Positions 20,715-53,085 of a stretch of 64,000 nucleotides of DNA are shown here, piece after piece. The stretch covers positions 393,001 through 457,000 of the forward strand of contig WPIO01000048.1 of the NCBI GenBank assembly GCA_009760855.2, given 5' to 3'. Every line of letters starts with the position of its first letter. Within the stretch, counting starts at the first letter, position 1. A model generated the notes under the pieces. The model was not told where the DNA came from, ran no database searches, and saw nothing but the letters and a program-made list of their open reading frames with translations. This DNA comes from Cristatella mucedo. Its lineage: Eukaryota; Bryozoa; Phylactolaemata; Cristatellidae. Made by a program: the position numbers and the translations under genes.

Positions 20715-21420
20715 ATAATAACACACTTGAAAAAGCGCTTTCAGAGAGCTTAATCTCTTTCTAACCGCTATATATTTGCTGCAAAGGAAACACGATCGAA
20801 TGGTTAGTGGTAGTATGCTCAATAAACAACAAGAACATGGTTAGGGGTGACATGCACAGGGTCAGCGTCCAAGTATGGTTATTGGCAGCAGGCACAGTGT
20901 CAGCACGCATAAGCAAATAAAGGACGAATCACACGGACCCACTAAATTCTGTCACAAATATGTTTTTAATTTCTCTTTAAATGTGGTCAAGTCAGGAGAT
21001 GCTGTGACGCAAGTCGGGAGTGAGTTCCAGGCTTTGGGAGCATGCGAACAAAAGGCACAATCTCTAAAGGATGTGGTGTTTGTACGAGGTATAGGGAAAC
21101 AGTTGGATTCCGAAAAGCGGTTGCTACGATGCTCAGCCTGGTGGGACAGTAGATCTGATAGGTGGGCTGGAGTCAAAGAATGAAGGGACCTAAAAGTGAT
21201 CGACAAAATAATCCTGAGCTCGATGCGTTGCTTGACTGGTAGCTAGTGCACTTCGGTGAGAAGTGGTGTGATGTGGCAACTTCGGCGCTCACGGCAGACA
21301 AGCCTAGCTGCAGAATTTTGCACCAACTGTAAGCACCTGATTGTACAGACTGGTAGACCAGCAAGCACTGGATGACTGTTGGATCGCGCGGGATCGAGTT
21401 GTTACAACGTTCCAATTATT
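20715..21420 (-). mobile_element. LINE-A 3' end, antisense
   Basis: The tail stem-loop at 20735-20790 leads into the 3' UTR. The minus-strand frame then gives the RT C-terminal end: LTFRSLHSLTPAHLSDLL-like text, the FRDCAFCSHAPKAWNSLPT block and FKEKLKTYL. Premature stops upstream. Confidence 0.75.
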
Positions 21421-21774
21421 TCTTCTTGGCCTACCGATACGGCAATGCCCAGTGGTAGGTACAGGATGATTCATCGTTACCGCAACGCGAGCGGACAATT
21501 GGGACTCGTCTCCGAAGCCGCTGGCTTGGCCTCTGTCTGCCAAGACTAAGGAAAGGTCGCGTGGCAGAAGCGATGCTTGTGAGCCCGCTGCGGACGCCCC
21601 GCCCCCTCCTGCGCCTCACTCTCTAGAGCTCTAGATAAATGTGAAAATCTGTTTCGACAAGTGAAGCAGCGATCGGGGCACTTCGGGTCGTCTCACGCTG
21701 TTAGCTGGCAGCTGTTAGAGAAACATGGCATGATGGCTGCACAGAGGTACGAGTAGCCGACAGTGGCTAAAACA

Positions 21775-21910
21775 TATATAATTAATTTGTATAGCGCCCT
21801 AAGAGAACTTGATCTCAATTCAGGAGCTTCACATATACCACGGGGCTCGAGCCCACAAAATCGGCCAGACCTCGGTCGCCGAGAGCACCTCAAGGACTGG
21901 GCCTAACTAG
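21775..21910 (-). mobile_element. SINE-A copy, antisense
   Basis: Tail stem (GCGCCCTAAGAGAACTTGAT), B-box region (GGGGCTCGAGCCC) and A-box region are present in antisense order, followed by a short AT-rich end on the left. Confidence 0.75.
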
Positions 21911-22127
21911 TGGAGCAGCGTGGGGCAGGAACGCAGCGATGCACTATTCGTTTAAAACCGTCAGGATGGAGGCCCAAGATTCACTTTCTATTCCCCATTT
22001 GGGAAGGAAGTAAGGCAGTCAGCGAGCAGATATCGCGTATCGCTTCCCGGCGAGTCGCATATTTCGCTGCATTTTCTGTTCGCTTAAGCTCTCCTGCTCT
22101 CTTGCTGCCTTATTAATCAGTGGCCTG

Positions 22128-22404
22128 GCTCTATCCTTTTTGCCAGGATGCAGAGAAAGACCTGATGCTAAGGACGTATTTACAATATCTGTATGCAGGG
22201 CAGCCACAAGTACATTCATCTCAGAAGGAGAAGTGTGGGTATATGGACGACACGGCTAGCAGCCGCCTTCTTGAACTGATGGAGATGAACTTCGAGATGG
22301 TGTCACTAGTGGCTGACGAGAGTGGGGACATCGAGGTACTGCAAATACCCGAGGACGACGAGTCTAGTGGAGATATCCGCGTGGGAAACAACTCTCCTAT
22401 TTGA
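22128..22404 (+). CDS. Unidentified open segment, possible exon or relic
   Basis: Open after an acceptor-like TTTTTGCCAG to TGA at 22402-22404. The translation is natural-looking and acidic (MEMNFEMVSLVADESGDIEV, then an EDDESSGDI stretch), but I recognise no family. Neither a preceding exon nor a function can be supported. It lies next to LINE-A sequence and may be a relic of a mobile element. Confidence 0.25.
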
Positions 22405-22669
22405 TCTATCTTGCTCACAAAATATCTGCTAGATCGACGTAAGGATGAATAGGTAAGGCGCTTATCTTGGAGCGGTTAAAAAGATGGTCACTGATCGACG
22501 TTAGCATTTTCGAATTTTTCGCGCGTGCGAATAAACTATACTTTTTACCTAAGCTAGCAGCAGGGCTGGATTCTTACGATCTACAACAGTCCTCACACGT
22601 CTGTTCATGGATCTGTACTGATCGGGTCTGTGGTTTTTTTTTAAAGCATACGCTTACTAGTTGTACCTA

Positions 22670-24400
22670 GCTTTCTCAAGCTTCTTTGTCAGTAAGATAG
22701 ACAAAATCAGTGTGTCCATCCCTAAGATAGCAGCATAGACAAATCAGCGTCTTCATCCCTAAGGTAGCAGCATCCCTTTTGGACTCATGTTCCTCAATAA
22801 AATTTCCGCTGTACTTTCTCCCTCAGTTCCGTGCAGCACTTCAATGTCTACATTCAAGGAGGCCATGAGTGTCCTCATCCTAAAATTCATCTCCCCGTCA
22901 AAGGACTAGTCCTCTTGCCCCTATTCTCGCTGTCGATGCTACTTCTACGATGCATAGATCTGGTGCTGTCATGCATGACTAGCATGATAAATATGTCCTT
23001 AGCCTCAGCTAATTTCTTGTACTTTTGAAAAAGGCTGTAGTTACGCCAATAATTAAGATAGCAACACTAAACCAAGAGAAAGTGAGCAACTTCCGCCCCG
23101 TCTTCCGTTCCTGTCAATGATACCAAAACGAGTCGTCGAAGACCAGCTAAAGTCGTATATTGAAACTTAAAACCTAGTACGTAGGTTCTAGTCTGGTTTT
23201 ACAGCTAATTACTCCACAGACTCGGAATTGATTCGGTTGTATAAAGGCCTTCTCGGGAATACTGACTTAGGTAGAGTATCTCTGCTTATTTTGCTCAATC
23301 TTTCGTCATCGTTTAGTACCAAGTCCTCGAGCGCTTCACATCTTGCCTGAGCTGGTGCGCTGTTGCTATATTGCAATGGTTCAGGTCTTATCCTATCCTA
23401 TTTATCTCAGTGGGAGACTCCTGCGTATTGATGTGAAAGGAAATCCAATCATCCGAGGAATTAAAATATGGGGTACCTCAGGGTTGTATGCTTAGTCCGC
23501 CACTTTTTAAGGTTTGTACTCACCCTCTAGCTGATGTGATTGCCAGGCACAATCTAGGCTTTCACTTCTATGCAGATAACACTCAGTTTTATCTTTCCTT
23601 TGATCCCTCCCAGCCATCCAGCACGACCAATTCTCTCAGCAACCTTGCTGCATGTATTTCTGACATCTGGACATGGATTGCAGCAACATTTCTTAAACTG
23701 AATAAAAACCAACTTACTAGTTACGAGCAAACTAAGTGTAATGCAGACATTAGGAAAAGTTAATGCTCACAATCGGCTCTGCCAGCATATCTCCTGTTGA
23801 ATCTGCACGAACTCTATGTGCCCTATTCCAAAGTAACCTTTCATTAAACAACCACATTAGCACCACAGTCAAGTTTGCCTTCTTTGAGCTACATAAAATT
23901 GCGAAAATTTGGGTTTGCTTAGATAGGGATACTACATCAAAGTTGGGCCATGCATTTATGACATCCCATCTCGACTTTTGTAACTCATTGCTTGCTGTTC
24001 TACTGGTCTGTACAATCAGTTGTTTACAGTTGATGCAAACATCTTAAGCTAGGCTTGTCTGTCGTGAGCTTTGAAGTTTCCACACCACACCACTTCTTGC
24101 CAACTTGCACTGGCTCCCAGTTTAGCTGCGCAGCGACTTCAAGGTTTTTCCACTCACTTTAAGGTCCCTTTATTCTCTTGCTCCAGCCTATCTCTCAGAT
24201 CTATTCCCCCACCAGGCTAAGCATCGTACCACACGTTCTTCAGAATCTAATCATTTACTTACACCACGTATGAACCTTGTATCCTTTGCAGAACGTGCTT
24301 TTAGTTCGTACGCTCCAAACGACTGGAACTCACTTCCGACTGACGTCACGACATCTCCTGACTTGACCACATCACTGTGAATCTCTCTAACTTAATGATC
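22670..24400 (+). mobile_element. LINE-A, long broken copy
   Basis: Contains, in order, a FFVSKIDK-like segment, an RT fingers block (VSNFRPV), the palm with NLGFHFYADNTQ (the second catalytic Asp changed to Asn), DIWTWIAATFLKLN, and later HNHISTTVKFAFFELHKIAK and the C-terminal end. Many stops. Similar in order to the antisense copy at 41530-43330. Confidence 0.8.
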
Positions 24401-24414
24401 ATTAGGCCTGTTGT

Positions 24415-24860
24415 AACTCCATCGGCCAGGCTTTTCGGAATTTCACTGTATACCCATTCCTCATGCAAACCTCAAATCCTTTGGAGACCGTGCATTTAGT
24501 TCGTATGCTCCCAAAGCCTGCAACTCCCTCCCGACTTGCGTCAGAACATCCCCTGACTTTACCACATTTAAAAAGAACTTAAAAACACACTTATTTAGGA
24601 CAGCATCTAGTGGGTCCCTGTGATTCGTCCTTGATGTGCTTATGCGTGCTGACATTGTGAACGCTGCCACTAACCACATTTGCATGCTGACCCTGTGCAT
24701 GTCATCCCTAACCATTTTATTTATGTTGTTTGTTTATCAAGCATGATATTACTCACCATTCAATTGCATTTCCCTTTGCAGCAACTGTAAAGCGCCTGGA
24801 AAGGGATTGAGTTCTCTGAGGGCACTTTATCAAGTGCATGATTATTGTTATTGTTGTTAT
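24415..24860 (+). mobile_element. LINE-A 3' end, second copy in tandem
   Basis: Begins with the RT C-terminal SFGDRAFSSYAPK-type block, runs through the family 3' UTR and ends in the stem-loop plus a T-rich ATTGTT tail. Confidence 0.75.
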
Positions 24861-24864
24861 TCTT

Positions 24865-25160
24865 ATTTAAAAAGAAGCTAGAAACGCAGCTTTTTATCAC
24901 AGCATTTAGGGGATCTATATGACTAATCTGTTGTGTGCTTATGCGTGCTAACACTGTGCATGCTGCCACTAACCATACCTGCACGCTGACCCTGTGCATG
25001 TCACCTCTAACCATGTTTTACTTGTTGTCATTGAAAATGTTTCCACTAACCATTCGATCATGCTACCTTTGCAGCAAAAGTGCCTAGAAAGAGGTTGAGT
25101 TCACTGTGGGTAGTATAAAAAAATGCATTGTTATTATTATTACTATTATTATTATGATCA
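24865..25160 (+). mobile_element. LINE-A 3' end, third copy in tandem
   Basis: Starts at the KKKLETQLF-like end of the RT frame and continues through the same 3' UTR to the stem-loop and an (ATT)n tail at 25125-25155. Confidence 0.7.
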
Positions 25161-25444
25161 ATCATCTACTGGTCGCTTACATTCGTGCGTGAACTGCGTT
25201 CGCGTCATTTGATGGAGTAGGAGCTATCTTCTCAGGCCTGTCTATAGACGTGGCCAGTTTTGTGTTGCAGTGGTTCAAAACCGGTTCATCCGTACCTCAA
25301 TGCATTTTGACGAGTAAACGCCAATGTACAAATTCACGTTGCCACAAAGTTGAAGATTGCACTTAAGACCATGCATACTGATAACCAGCACTAGCGATTT
25401 AGGTATATACCTATAAACCATTAGCTTTAATAAATAATGAGCAG

Positions 25445-26395
25445 TAGCTATTGTCTGCGACATCAACTGAAAAACTGAATGCCTGCCTTGCCTACGTTCG
25501 ATCCTGGATGGCGGAAAACTTCCTGAAATTAAATGACAATAAAACCGAACTGCTGCTCATACTACACCCTAAGCGTGTGGCTGGATTACAAGGCTTTTCT
25601 CTTCTAATAGGTGATGCGATTATGCGACCATCACCACGTCCTCGAAATTTAGGTGTCGTTTTTGACAGCTGCCTCAATTTTAAAAGCTTCATCCATAAGA
25701 CTGCTTGTACAGCTAGCCATCACATCCGATCCCTATCGAAGATTAGGAGCTGTCTTCCACAGTGGCTTGTAAAATATTTAACTATCTCTTTAGTTTTGTC
25801 TCGGCTTAATTATTGTAATTCCGTTTTGGCTTGGCTACCAAAGAAAGCAACTAGGCCACTGCAACTGGATATGAATATGGCAACAAGGCTAGTCTTCAAG
25901 TCCCAGAAGTTCTTACGCTGACCCACAAGGCCCGCCACGGCTGGGCTTCTTCGTACCTAACTGAACTGCTGCACCAGATTCAGCCTATTCGAGCCCTTAT
26001 ACCCTTTGTGGGCAATAAATTAGCTGTTCCATTCCTCCGCTTAAAGACCGTTGGCGACAGAAGCTTTAGCTCTGCAGTTCGTAGACTGTGGAACTCGCTT
26101 CCACAATTCTTGCGCAACGACAACTACTCTCCTGCTGCCGACTATTGCTCATCTTTTTCAGTGGTGCTGAGCTGCTACTTCCATGCTACTCGCTACCTCA
26201 ACTGCTCTCCTGACTCAGCTATGCTACCCACTTTCTCTTTGTTGCGTGAGACGAAGTCTGTTAGCTACCGAATGCGAACCAAAAGCCGCTTAGGCTGTGA
26301 GTGCGCTATACAAATCTCTCCTGCGTAACACCCACATGGTCTTTATGACTTTGTGGAGTTACAGACGGAGATACATTGCACTGAAAGAGCAGCTT
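25445..26395 (+). mobile_element. LINE-B 3' fragment
   Basis: One frame is open for about 150 codons: AYVRSWMAENFLKLNDNKTE, NLGVVFDSCLNFKSF, LPQWLVKYLTISLVLSRLNY and onward. After a frame change it continues with KTVGDRSFSSAVRRLWNSLP. These are the C-terminal blocks of an L2/CR1-like RT. The tail at 26230-26390 matches the antisense copy at 7555. Confidence 0.8.
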
Positions 26396-26507
26396 ACTTG
26401 CTTCGCCGATATTAGTTAAAAGTCCGGCTATGCCTCCATCTCAGATTTCTGACCAACCGAGTAAGCTTGGCCGGCCATTGTATCTCGAATTCACTTATAA
26501 AAACAAT

Positions 26508-26645
26508 AGAATTTATTTGTATAGTCCATAAGAGAACTGTGTCTCTCTCTTCAGGAGGTTTGCATTTGGCGAACGGCTTGAGCCCACGAACTTGATCATC
26601 AAAGGCGATAAGCTTAACCCTTTGGCCAAACAAGAGCGGCTTAGT
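26508..26645 (-). mobile_element. SINE-A copy, antisense, diverged
   Basis: Shows the tail stem (CATAAGAGAACTGTGTCTCTC) and B-box region (CTTGAGCCCACGAACTTG) with many substitutions. Confidence 0.6.
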
Positions 26646-26937
26646 TTAAGGAGTCGCCGTCTACCAGCGTAAAGTAGCTGGGAAAAGCGTAGACCCGCGA
26701 TTTGTAACGCAAAGGCTCTCATCAGCTCAATGACTTACTAACTGGCAGACCTTAGCTAAGATTTACTGTCCCTTTAAGGCTGTTCTTTGTTATCCGCTCC
26801 GCTGAGAGATCGTCTCCGTTATTTTTACATACGTAATTACATTATGTGCTGATTAAAAGCCTGCTCGTCTTTAGTTCATAATTCAACTCACACTTTAACG
26901 CTTAATTTAAACCATGAGCATGCGCGTTGTAACTACA

Positions 26938-27420
26938 TATGAATCTATTGGCGGGGACTCGGGTCCCCGCAAAGACCCTATGCTCAAAGTGAATGAATTA
27001 ATTACATACTAGAAGATAATCAAAATCGTAGAAAAACCTCAATTTCAGCTATACCTGTCACGTTAAAAGCAGAGGACGCCAACGCAGTCTCCGCATCAGC
27101 TCACGGAGCAGTACACGGAGTTCGCAAAGAAAAAACCGGCGGTCGGTGTCGAAACGCCGATGACGAGTTGCCCGGGTGCCCGAAGAGCCCTCCCCCGCTC
27201 TACAGTGAGGCCAGACCTCGTGACCTCGGACTCCTTTCTTTCTTCGCCTACAAGTAGAGAATAATAAAAATTGAACTCCGACTGCGGTATAGCTTTATTG
27301 ACCAAAAGAAGACGATTGGGCCTACAACGAGGTGCGTCTGACTATTAATCATGGCGCTATAGAGTTTTTGTGAGGCCCGAGTCCTTCTTGGGGACCCGGG
27401 TCCCCGCGAATAGGTTCATG
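26938..27420. mobile_element. 483-bp TIR element (MITE-like) with GGGGACCCGGGTCCCC ends
   Basis: The left end TATGAATCTATTGGCGGGGA and the reverse complement of the right end, CATGAACCTATTCGCGGGGA, are inverted repeats of about 30 bp. Each contains a near-palindromic GGGGAC[C/T]CGGGTCCCC core. TACA flanks both ends (26934-26937 and 27421-27424). No transposase is inside. I cannot assign a superfamily. Confidence 0.7.
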
Positions 27421-27424
27421 TACA

Positions 27425-29390
27425 ATTTATTAAATTATCTTTCGCGATATGTTTTACATGAAACTCGCGTCTTAGCTGTACGATCGCATTAGTACCTTAA
27501 ATAAAACCAAGGGCTGCGACAGCAGTGGCTTGTATTTTCGGGCCTATGCTAAAACACTCACTCACTCGCATTCAAAATTACATATGTTGATTAATACTAA
27601 TAGGCAATCTTGAAATTAATTCTCAATGCTACAAAACCTCGATAAAAGGAAAAATGAAAAAGCTTTTAAAAAACAGGTTTTAAACTCGTTTGATCATAAG
27701 ATTGCGAACACAATACAGTTAAATGTATGTTTCGTCTCGGGTACAGAAAGTTTTTTCCTAATCCTTCATGCTTAAACTAATTGAAAACAGCTATTATTAT
27801 TCCGCGAAAAATTTGCTTCCGTGGTAGGGTCATTGATATTTTGAAACTCTTCTGTTTTGCTGCTAGCACGGTGTGGACGGCAGCCTCGCACCAATAGCAC
27901 GCGTTGTGCCGCTACCCGAATTACTGATGGTTATACGGATGTAGCACTACTGGCTAGTATTCATAAAAGTGTCATTGTGTAATTATAATTATAGTTAATT
28001 ATTTTATAATTATAATTTTCTTTCCATAATTTACGTAGGGGGACAGCGAAACGGCCACGTTTAAGCTCAGCCAGATCAGATAATGAATGACTGACACGAT
28101 ACGCATTATTCGCCAATCCTGAATTTTGACCTCTAGGAACAGGATATGTGAGAATCTACGGTTAAGTGGCATACAAGTCAAGGCTATGTAACGGTCCGTC
28201 AGTTATACTTTAGGCTTTGCGCTAGGTGGGAGTTGCGTCCGTGGCTTAACGCCTGTCAGCAGTTGAATGCTGCTGTGTGTGACGCTAGAGCATTTGTACG
28301 CGCCGCGGCTGACGCTGGATGCATGTAATCCTCCTCCGTCGTCGCATTCAAATAGACTTCTCTACGCTATTGACGAGGACTTTTTATCGTAAGATACGGG
28401 CGCTCTTTGTAGCTTGCTGCCGTGTACCGTCGTAATAGCAGCATGCGTTCGTGCTGCACCTACAAGTCACTGGCCACTGTTCAAGAGTTTCACCCGTATT
28501 TGGCTTGCAGTCAGCAAGGACCAGCGCCTCTACGAGCGCGGTGTTTGTGGCCTAGTTCTGTCCGCGCGTGGAAGTCAATTGACCCAGTTGATAATCGCCG
28601 CACGCTTTGCAACCTTTAAATAGGTTTCTTACTCACCCGAGAGTAGTCTCCCCAGGCGACCGGCAACTCGAGCGTAAAACCAAGCTCGTCGCTCAGCAAT
28701 TCAGACAGCAAAAATAAATATTGCATCCTCCGCGTTTTGTTCTCGCTAAATTTTGAAGGAAGCAAATCAGTACACGCATGAAAACAACGGACCATCCCCG
28801 CATGAACCATTGCAAGAAGACTAGGCAGAGGATTTAAAAATCGTGCCCTTTGCTGAGCAAAATTGGGATGTGTTAATTACCAAGTATTTAGCACGCGCTC
28901 TGTCTGCGACTCAACTGCGGAAGGAAAGGTGGTCGCTGTGACCTTATTCGTTGCCCGAAAATGAGATTGATATCACATCGGATCAAATACCTGCGTTAAT
29001 AAGGATCGGGGTGGGTACAGTCAAATTTCTCGACCTCGTGCGATTTGGAACCCTGGCATTTACCACGCCTAACCGTACCGACCTGCAACGGCGGCGCCAG
29101 CTAAGCCAGCCGGATTATGGCGTACAATTATTATTCACGATTGTGCGATTCTGCGACAGTTTATTTCCTAGACCCTATAAATAGCCGGCGCCCCGTGATA
29201 AGATGAAGTTGGGATTCCAGACTCGGCATTGGCATTGATTTGAGAACGCCTGTAACCGTCCGCTGCAGTCCAATAAAAAATTTCTATATTATGGATACGG
29301 ACTGTATATGTTAAGGTATGAGCGCTCATCATCGCTAGCCTTCCTTTAAGGTTCAGGCGTCGCCGGTATTCGGCGCGCGTTAGCTGAGAC
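27425..29390. other. Gene-free stretch, nothing recognised
   Basis: AT-rich on the left, with a palindromic AATTATAATTAT cluster at 27980-28020. Short open frames at 28414-28623 and 28951-29184 lack motifs. Confidence 0.4.
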
Positions 29391-29395
29391 CGTTA

Positions 29396-30059
29396 CGCCT
29401 GGTTTAGACGTCGAGTCTTGCTTCCTACTTGTTTCGCACCAACTCGAATCTTCAGCGTGTATGTCATCAACACGGTGGGGCTGCCCGGACTTAGGGAAGA
29501 CTTGGCGAAGACTCAGCAGCCAAATCCGGTTCTACTTGTTCAGCCAATGCTTTGCAAATGACCAACGACCTTGCACGAGCTGGTTTGGTCCAGTGGTTAG
29601 GGTGCTCTCCCCGACCAAGATCTGGCTGAGGTCGCGGGCTCAATCTCCGAGACATATGTGAAGCGCCTGTATAGAGTTTGTTCTCTTGGGGCGCTATACA
29701 AATGAATAGCACGTATAACGCCGTTCAGGCCACGCCTACTGCGTTGCTTAGCAAGGGATTGTGGACGACTTGATCAGCGAAATCATCGATGCATTATTCG
29801 CGAATCCCTGTTTATGGGACGCACTGAATTCGGACTTTAGGAATTATATTTTGAGGCGGCAAGCGATAAAGGCTGTTAGCGAAGCCTGCTCAAAGAGAAA
29901 TGCCATTGCTACCTCATGAACGCTCAATGGGCGGAGCGAGTAGGAAGCAAGCCTTCGAGCACGACTGCCGTCTAAACTTCCTACAAACCTGAAGACCCAA
30001 GTATTACTCGAGTTTTTAGGATGCAGGTACGAAGCAAGACTCGCCGTCTAGACCAGGCT
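29396..30059. mobile_element. PIF/Harbinger-like MITE with TTA target duplication
   Basis: The left end CGCCTGGTTTAGACG and the reverse complement of the right end, AGCCTGGTCTAGACG, continue as inverted repeats of about 35 bp through CGAGTCTTGCTTC. TTA flanks both ends (29393-29395 and 30060-30062), the usual duplication for PIF/Harbinger. A SINE-A lies inside, and a second partial right-end motif lies at about 29938-29982. No transposase. Confidence 0.7.
29578..29708 (+). mobile_element. SINE-A copy nested in the Harbinger-like element
   Basis: The best preserved A box of the family (TGGTCCAGTGGTTAGGGTGC) and a B-box-like GGTCGCGGGCTCAATCTCC, then the tail stem and GCGCTATACAAATGAATA. Confidence 0.8.
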
Positions 30060-30062
30060 TTA

Positions 30063-31380
30063 CGTGCGCTGAGTTTTCTTGGTTAGTTTTAACCGGATGC
30101 GGAAGCCGCACTGCACGGTTGTAACAGTAGTGCGAAGTAATTTATCTTCTGTTGTTATTTTTAAATAAATTTAAAATAAAATAGTGTTATAGACACAAAA
30201 TATTCTTTATTCGGGGAATATAGGGCGCCCGGCTGGTTCAGGTTTGTGACGTCATTTGCCGATGGGTTAAATCAGCGATTCAAATAAAGTCGTGTCTACC
30301 TATTTTGAACTCGCTGGCGCATCGCTGTCCTTTGCGTGCGAGTGATGGCTTACGACTCATCGTACCTTCAGAGCTCTTTCCAAAGGCACGTCGGGACGCC
30401 GGCTGCTTGTAAGTGAAGGAGATATCAACAGTTCCCATGATGAGATAATATCGCGATTCCCGCTTGGCACCGGACAGTTGACTCGCTGTCGGAACTAGCG
30501 CCTGCTTTCGTACATGTATAAGCATGAATCAGCTCGAATAACGTTGGCGTTGCGTTTCCTCGAGTCCGAGATATTTTTAATTGGTCTGGTACACGCAATA
30601 CCTTAGTCAGCAGCTGAGTGACTTGATTGTCGGCTGAATAGTTTCCGGCTTAGCCGCCACCGATTGCCGGCTTGCAGTATCTACTCCTTTTGGGTACTTA
30701 AAGCACTTTACCGTCGCAGCGCAGTCATCGCCGAGGTTTTTCGTAGGATTCGTATAAACTCAGTCAACTTGACTGCACCTATGACTAATCAAACAGGGCT
30801 GCTTCCATCCTGCATTGCCGCACCCCTCGCCTTGGGAATTTAGTGCTTGCCCATTTCTCCGGACATAACGCACGTGAAAGCCAAAGTCGTTTAGCGGCGT
30901 TCGATGGCCGTAAGTCATATGTGTGCTAGAATCTTTCCCCACCGTAAGCCGCAGGCGTATGCTGCCGGCTTTCGGTTTGTTGCCGCCTACGGATAAGAGA
31001 GCAGCTGAGCGAGAGATGTCTTTTTCCAGGCTCCCTTGTTTCCTCGGTTTGTCACACTCGTCGCTGTCACTGAAGTTCCTAACCTGCTCTGACTGAGCCG
31101 CGCGTATTCCGCATGCCGCTGTGGCTTTCCCTCGGTCTTTTCGCGTGCTTTTGCGTCTTGGTCAGTCAAGGCCACTCGAGCTGTTAGCTGCCTCGGTGGG
31201 TAACTTGCTGCCGCCTCCTCCATTTGTAGCGGATGCCTGAGGATGCCTAAACGTAGCCCTTACGAGTTGCGCAGTGGGTGAATCGGCCTGCGCCGATGCT
31301 GATTTCGTTGCTGAAACTAGTCGTCATCAATTAACTTGCTTAGTCTACTTGAATGCTTGCTTTCTCACCTGCGAGACAGT
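30063..31380. other. Gene-free stretch, nothing recognised
   Basis: Short open frames on the minus strand (30280-30525, 30987-31223) have no recognisable motif or splice support. Confidence 0.4.
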
Positions 31381-31384
31381 ATTC

Positions 31385-32112
31385 ATAATAATAATAATAA
31401 ATTTGTATATTGCCATCAGAGAACTTAATCTCTTTCTAGGCACTTTACATATGCTGTAAAGGAAGCACGATCAATTGTTAGTGGTAACATCCACATGTCA
31501 ACAAGCATAATTATGGTTAGATGTAGCATGCCCAGTGTCAGCATTTTAAAATAGGGTCAGTGTTACCATGCACAGTATCAGCTTGCATAAGCGTTCAAAG
31601 GACGAATCACAAGGACCCGGTAAATGCTGTGATAAAAATAGGTAGGCTGGAACCAGAGAACGGAGGGATCTAAAAGTGAGTGACAGAACCTTGAAGTCGG
31701 TGCGCTGCATGACTTGCAGCCTATGCAGGTCGGCAAGAAGTGGTTTGATGTGGCAGCTGTGATGCTCACGACAGACAAGCCTAGCTCCAGAACTTTTCAC
31801 CAACTGTAAGCACCTGATCGTACAGGGCGGTAGACCAGCAAGCAATGAGTTACAGAAGTCGCGACGGGATGTTAACAAATGCATTAACCAATGCAGCTGG
31901 AGTATCCCTGCCTAAGCAAACCTGAATTTTATCAAGGTTTTGCAACTGAAAGTAGGCAGACTTGACTATGGAGCTGATGTGGATGCCTAAATCTCGTGCA
32001 GATGCTGCAGGAGATATTTTGACAGAGCCGATTTTGAGCATAATAGCTTTCCAATTTCCGAGTCACACTTGGTTTGTCCATAACTAGTAAGTTGCTTGCT
32101 GTATTGTCATTT
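31385..32112 (-). mobile_element. LINE-A 3' end, antisense, directly before NUP35 coding sequence
   Basis: (AAT)n, tail stem-loop, 3' UTR, then minus-strand RT C-terminal blocks including RRDFCNSLLAGLPPCTIRCL and ITPLLADLHRL-like text. It ends about 40 bp before the first recognised NUP35 exon. Confidence 0.75.
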
Positions 32113-32165
32113 AATTGGCAGCACCTGTGGTCAAGGTCATTTTCTCACTTTCAGCACATGAGCAA

Positions 32166-52283
<20,118 letters not shown>

Positions 52284-52924
52284 TCACGAAGTGGTGGTGC
52301 CGGCGGCAGCGCCCAGTCGTGACTCCCTTACAGCTGTCATGCCTGCTTACTTGTTGGCTTCACGTCCAAGAACTTCCAGCATTGGCGCAGCTCTCTGCAG
52401 AAGCTGGCAAAGCCGTCCGTGAGAGACAGCACACGTCGGCCAGCAGCCAAAGCACGCGTTCCCGAGACACGACTGCAGCTGCTGCGACGGTCAGATGCAC
52501 ACTTGAGCCGGTGGAGCACTTCCTGCTCAGTGCCCTAGGCTTTCCGGCAGAGCTTCTAGCTAGGCAACCCTGTCGGGTTCAATCCGATTGCAAGCTGCTT
52601 TTCGAACGCTGAACTCGCTTGATCGCTCGCTCCACTGCTGCCCCTGCACTGACATGAAACGGCAGCAACCGTCTCGCTTTGCTGCTGAGCCGCTGGCCCA
52701 GGCACTGGGCGCTTCGAGAGCGCCAGCGACCGAGCTACCCAGCGTGGTAGAGGAGCCGCCGCGAGCAGCTACCTGAAGCCGCTCTGAAGGCTCGCAACGA
52801 TTCGGCCCAGTGCAGGTGCAATTGCTCAGCTCCGCCCCACGTGCTCCACTCCCATGCTTCTGGTCAGGCTGAGGCTCCAAGAAAAGGGAAGAACTGGAGG
52901 ACCAGAAGAGGCTGTCGCTGCGTA

Positions 52925-52942
52925 AATAAAAAGGGCTTTATT
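52925..52942. terminator. Symmetric poly(A) signal block between convergent genes
   Basis: AATAAA at 52925-52930 on the + strand and TTTATT at 52937-52942 (AATAAA on the minus strand), only 6 bp apart. They would give 3' UTRs of about 0.65 kb for NUP35 and 0.8 kb for alpha-catenin. Confidence 0.55.
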
Positions 52943-52984
52943 TTATCAACAATAAAGGCAAAGCAAACGAAAACATTCAGTAAA

Positions 52985-52988
52985 TGTG

Positions 52989-53019
<31 letters not shown>

Positions 53020-53041
53020 ATATATGTATACACATATATAT

Positions 53042-53085
<44 letters not shown>

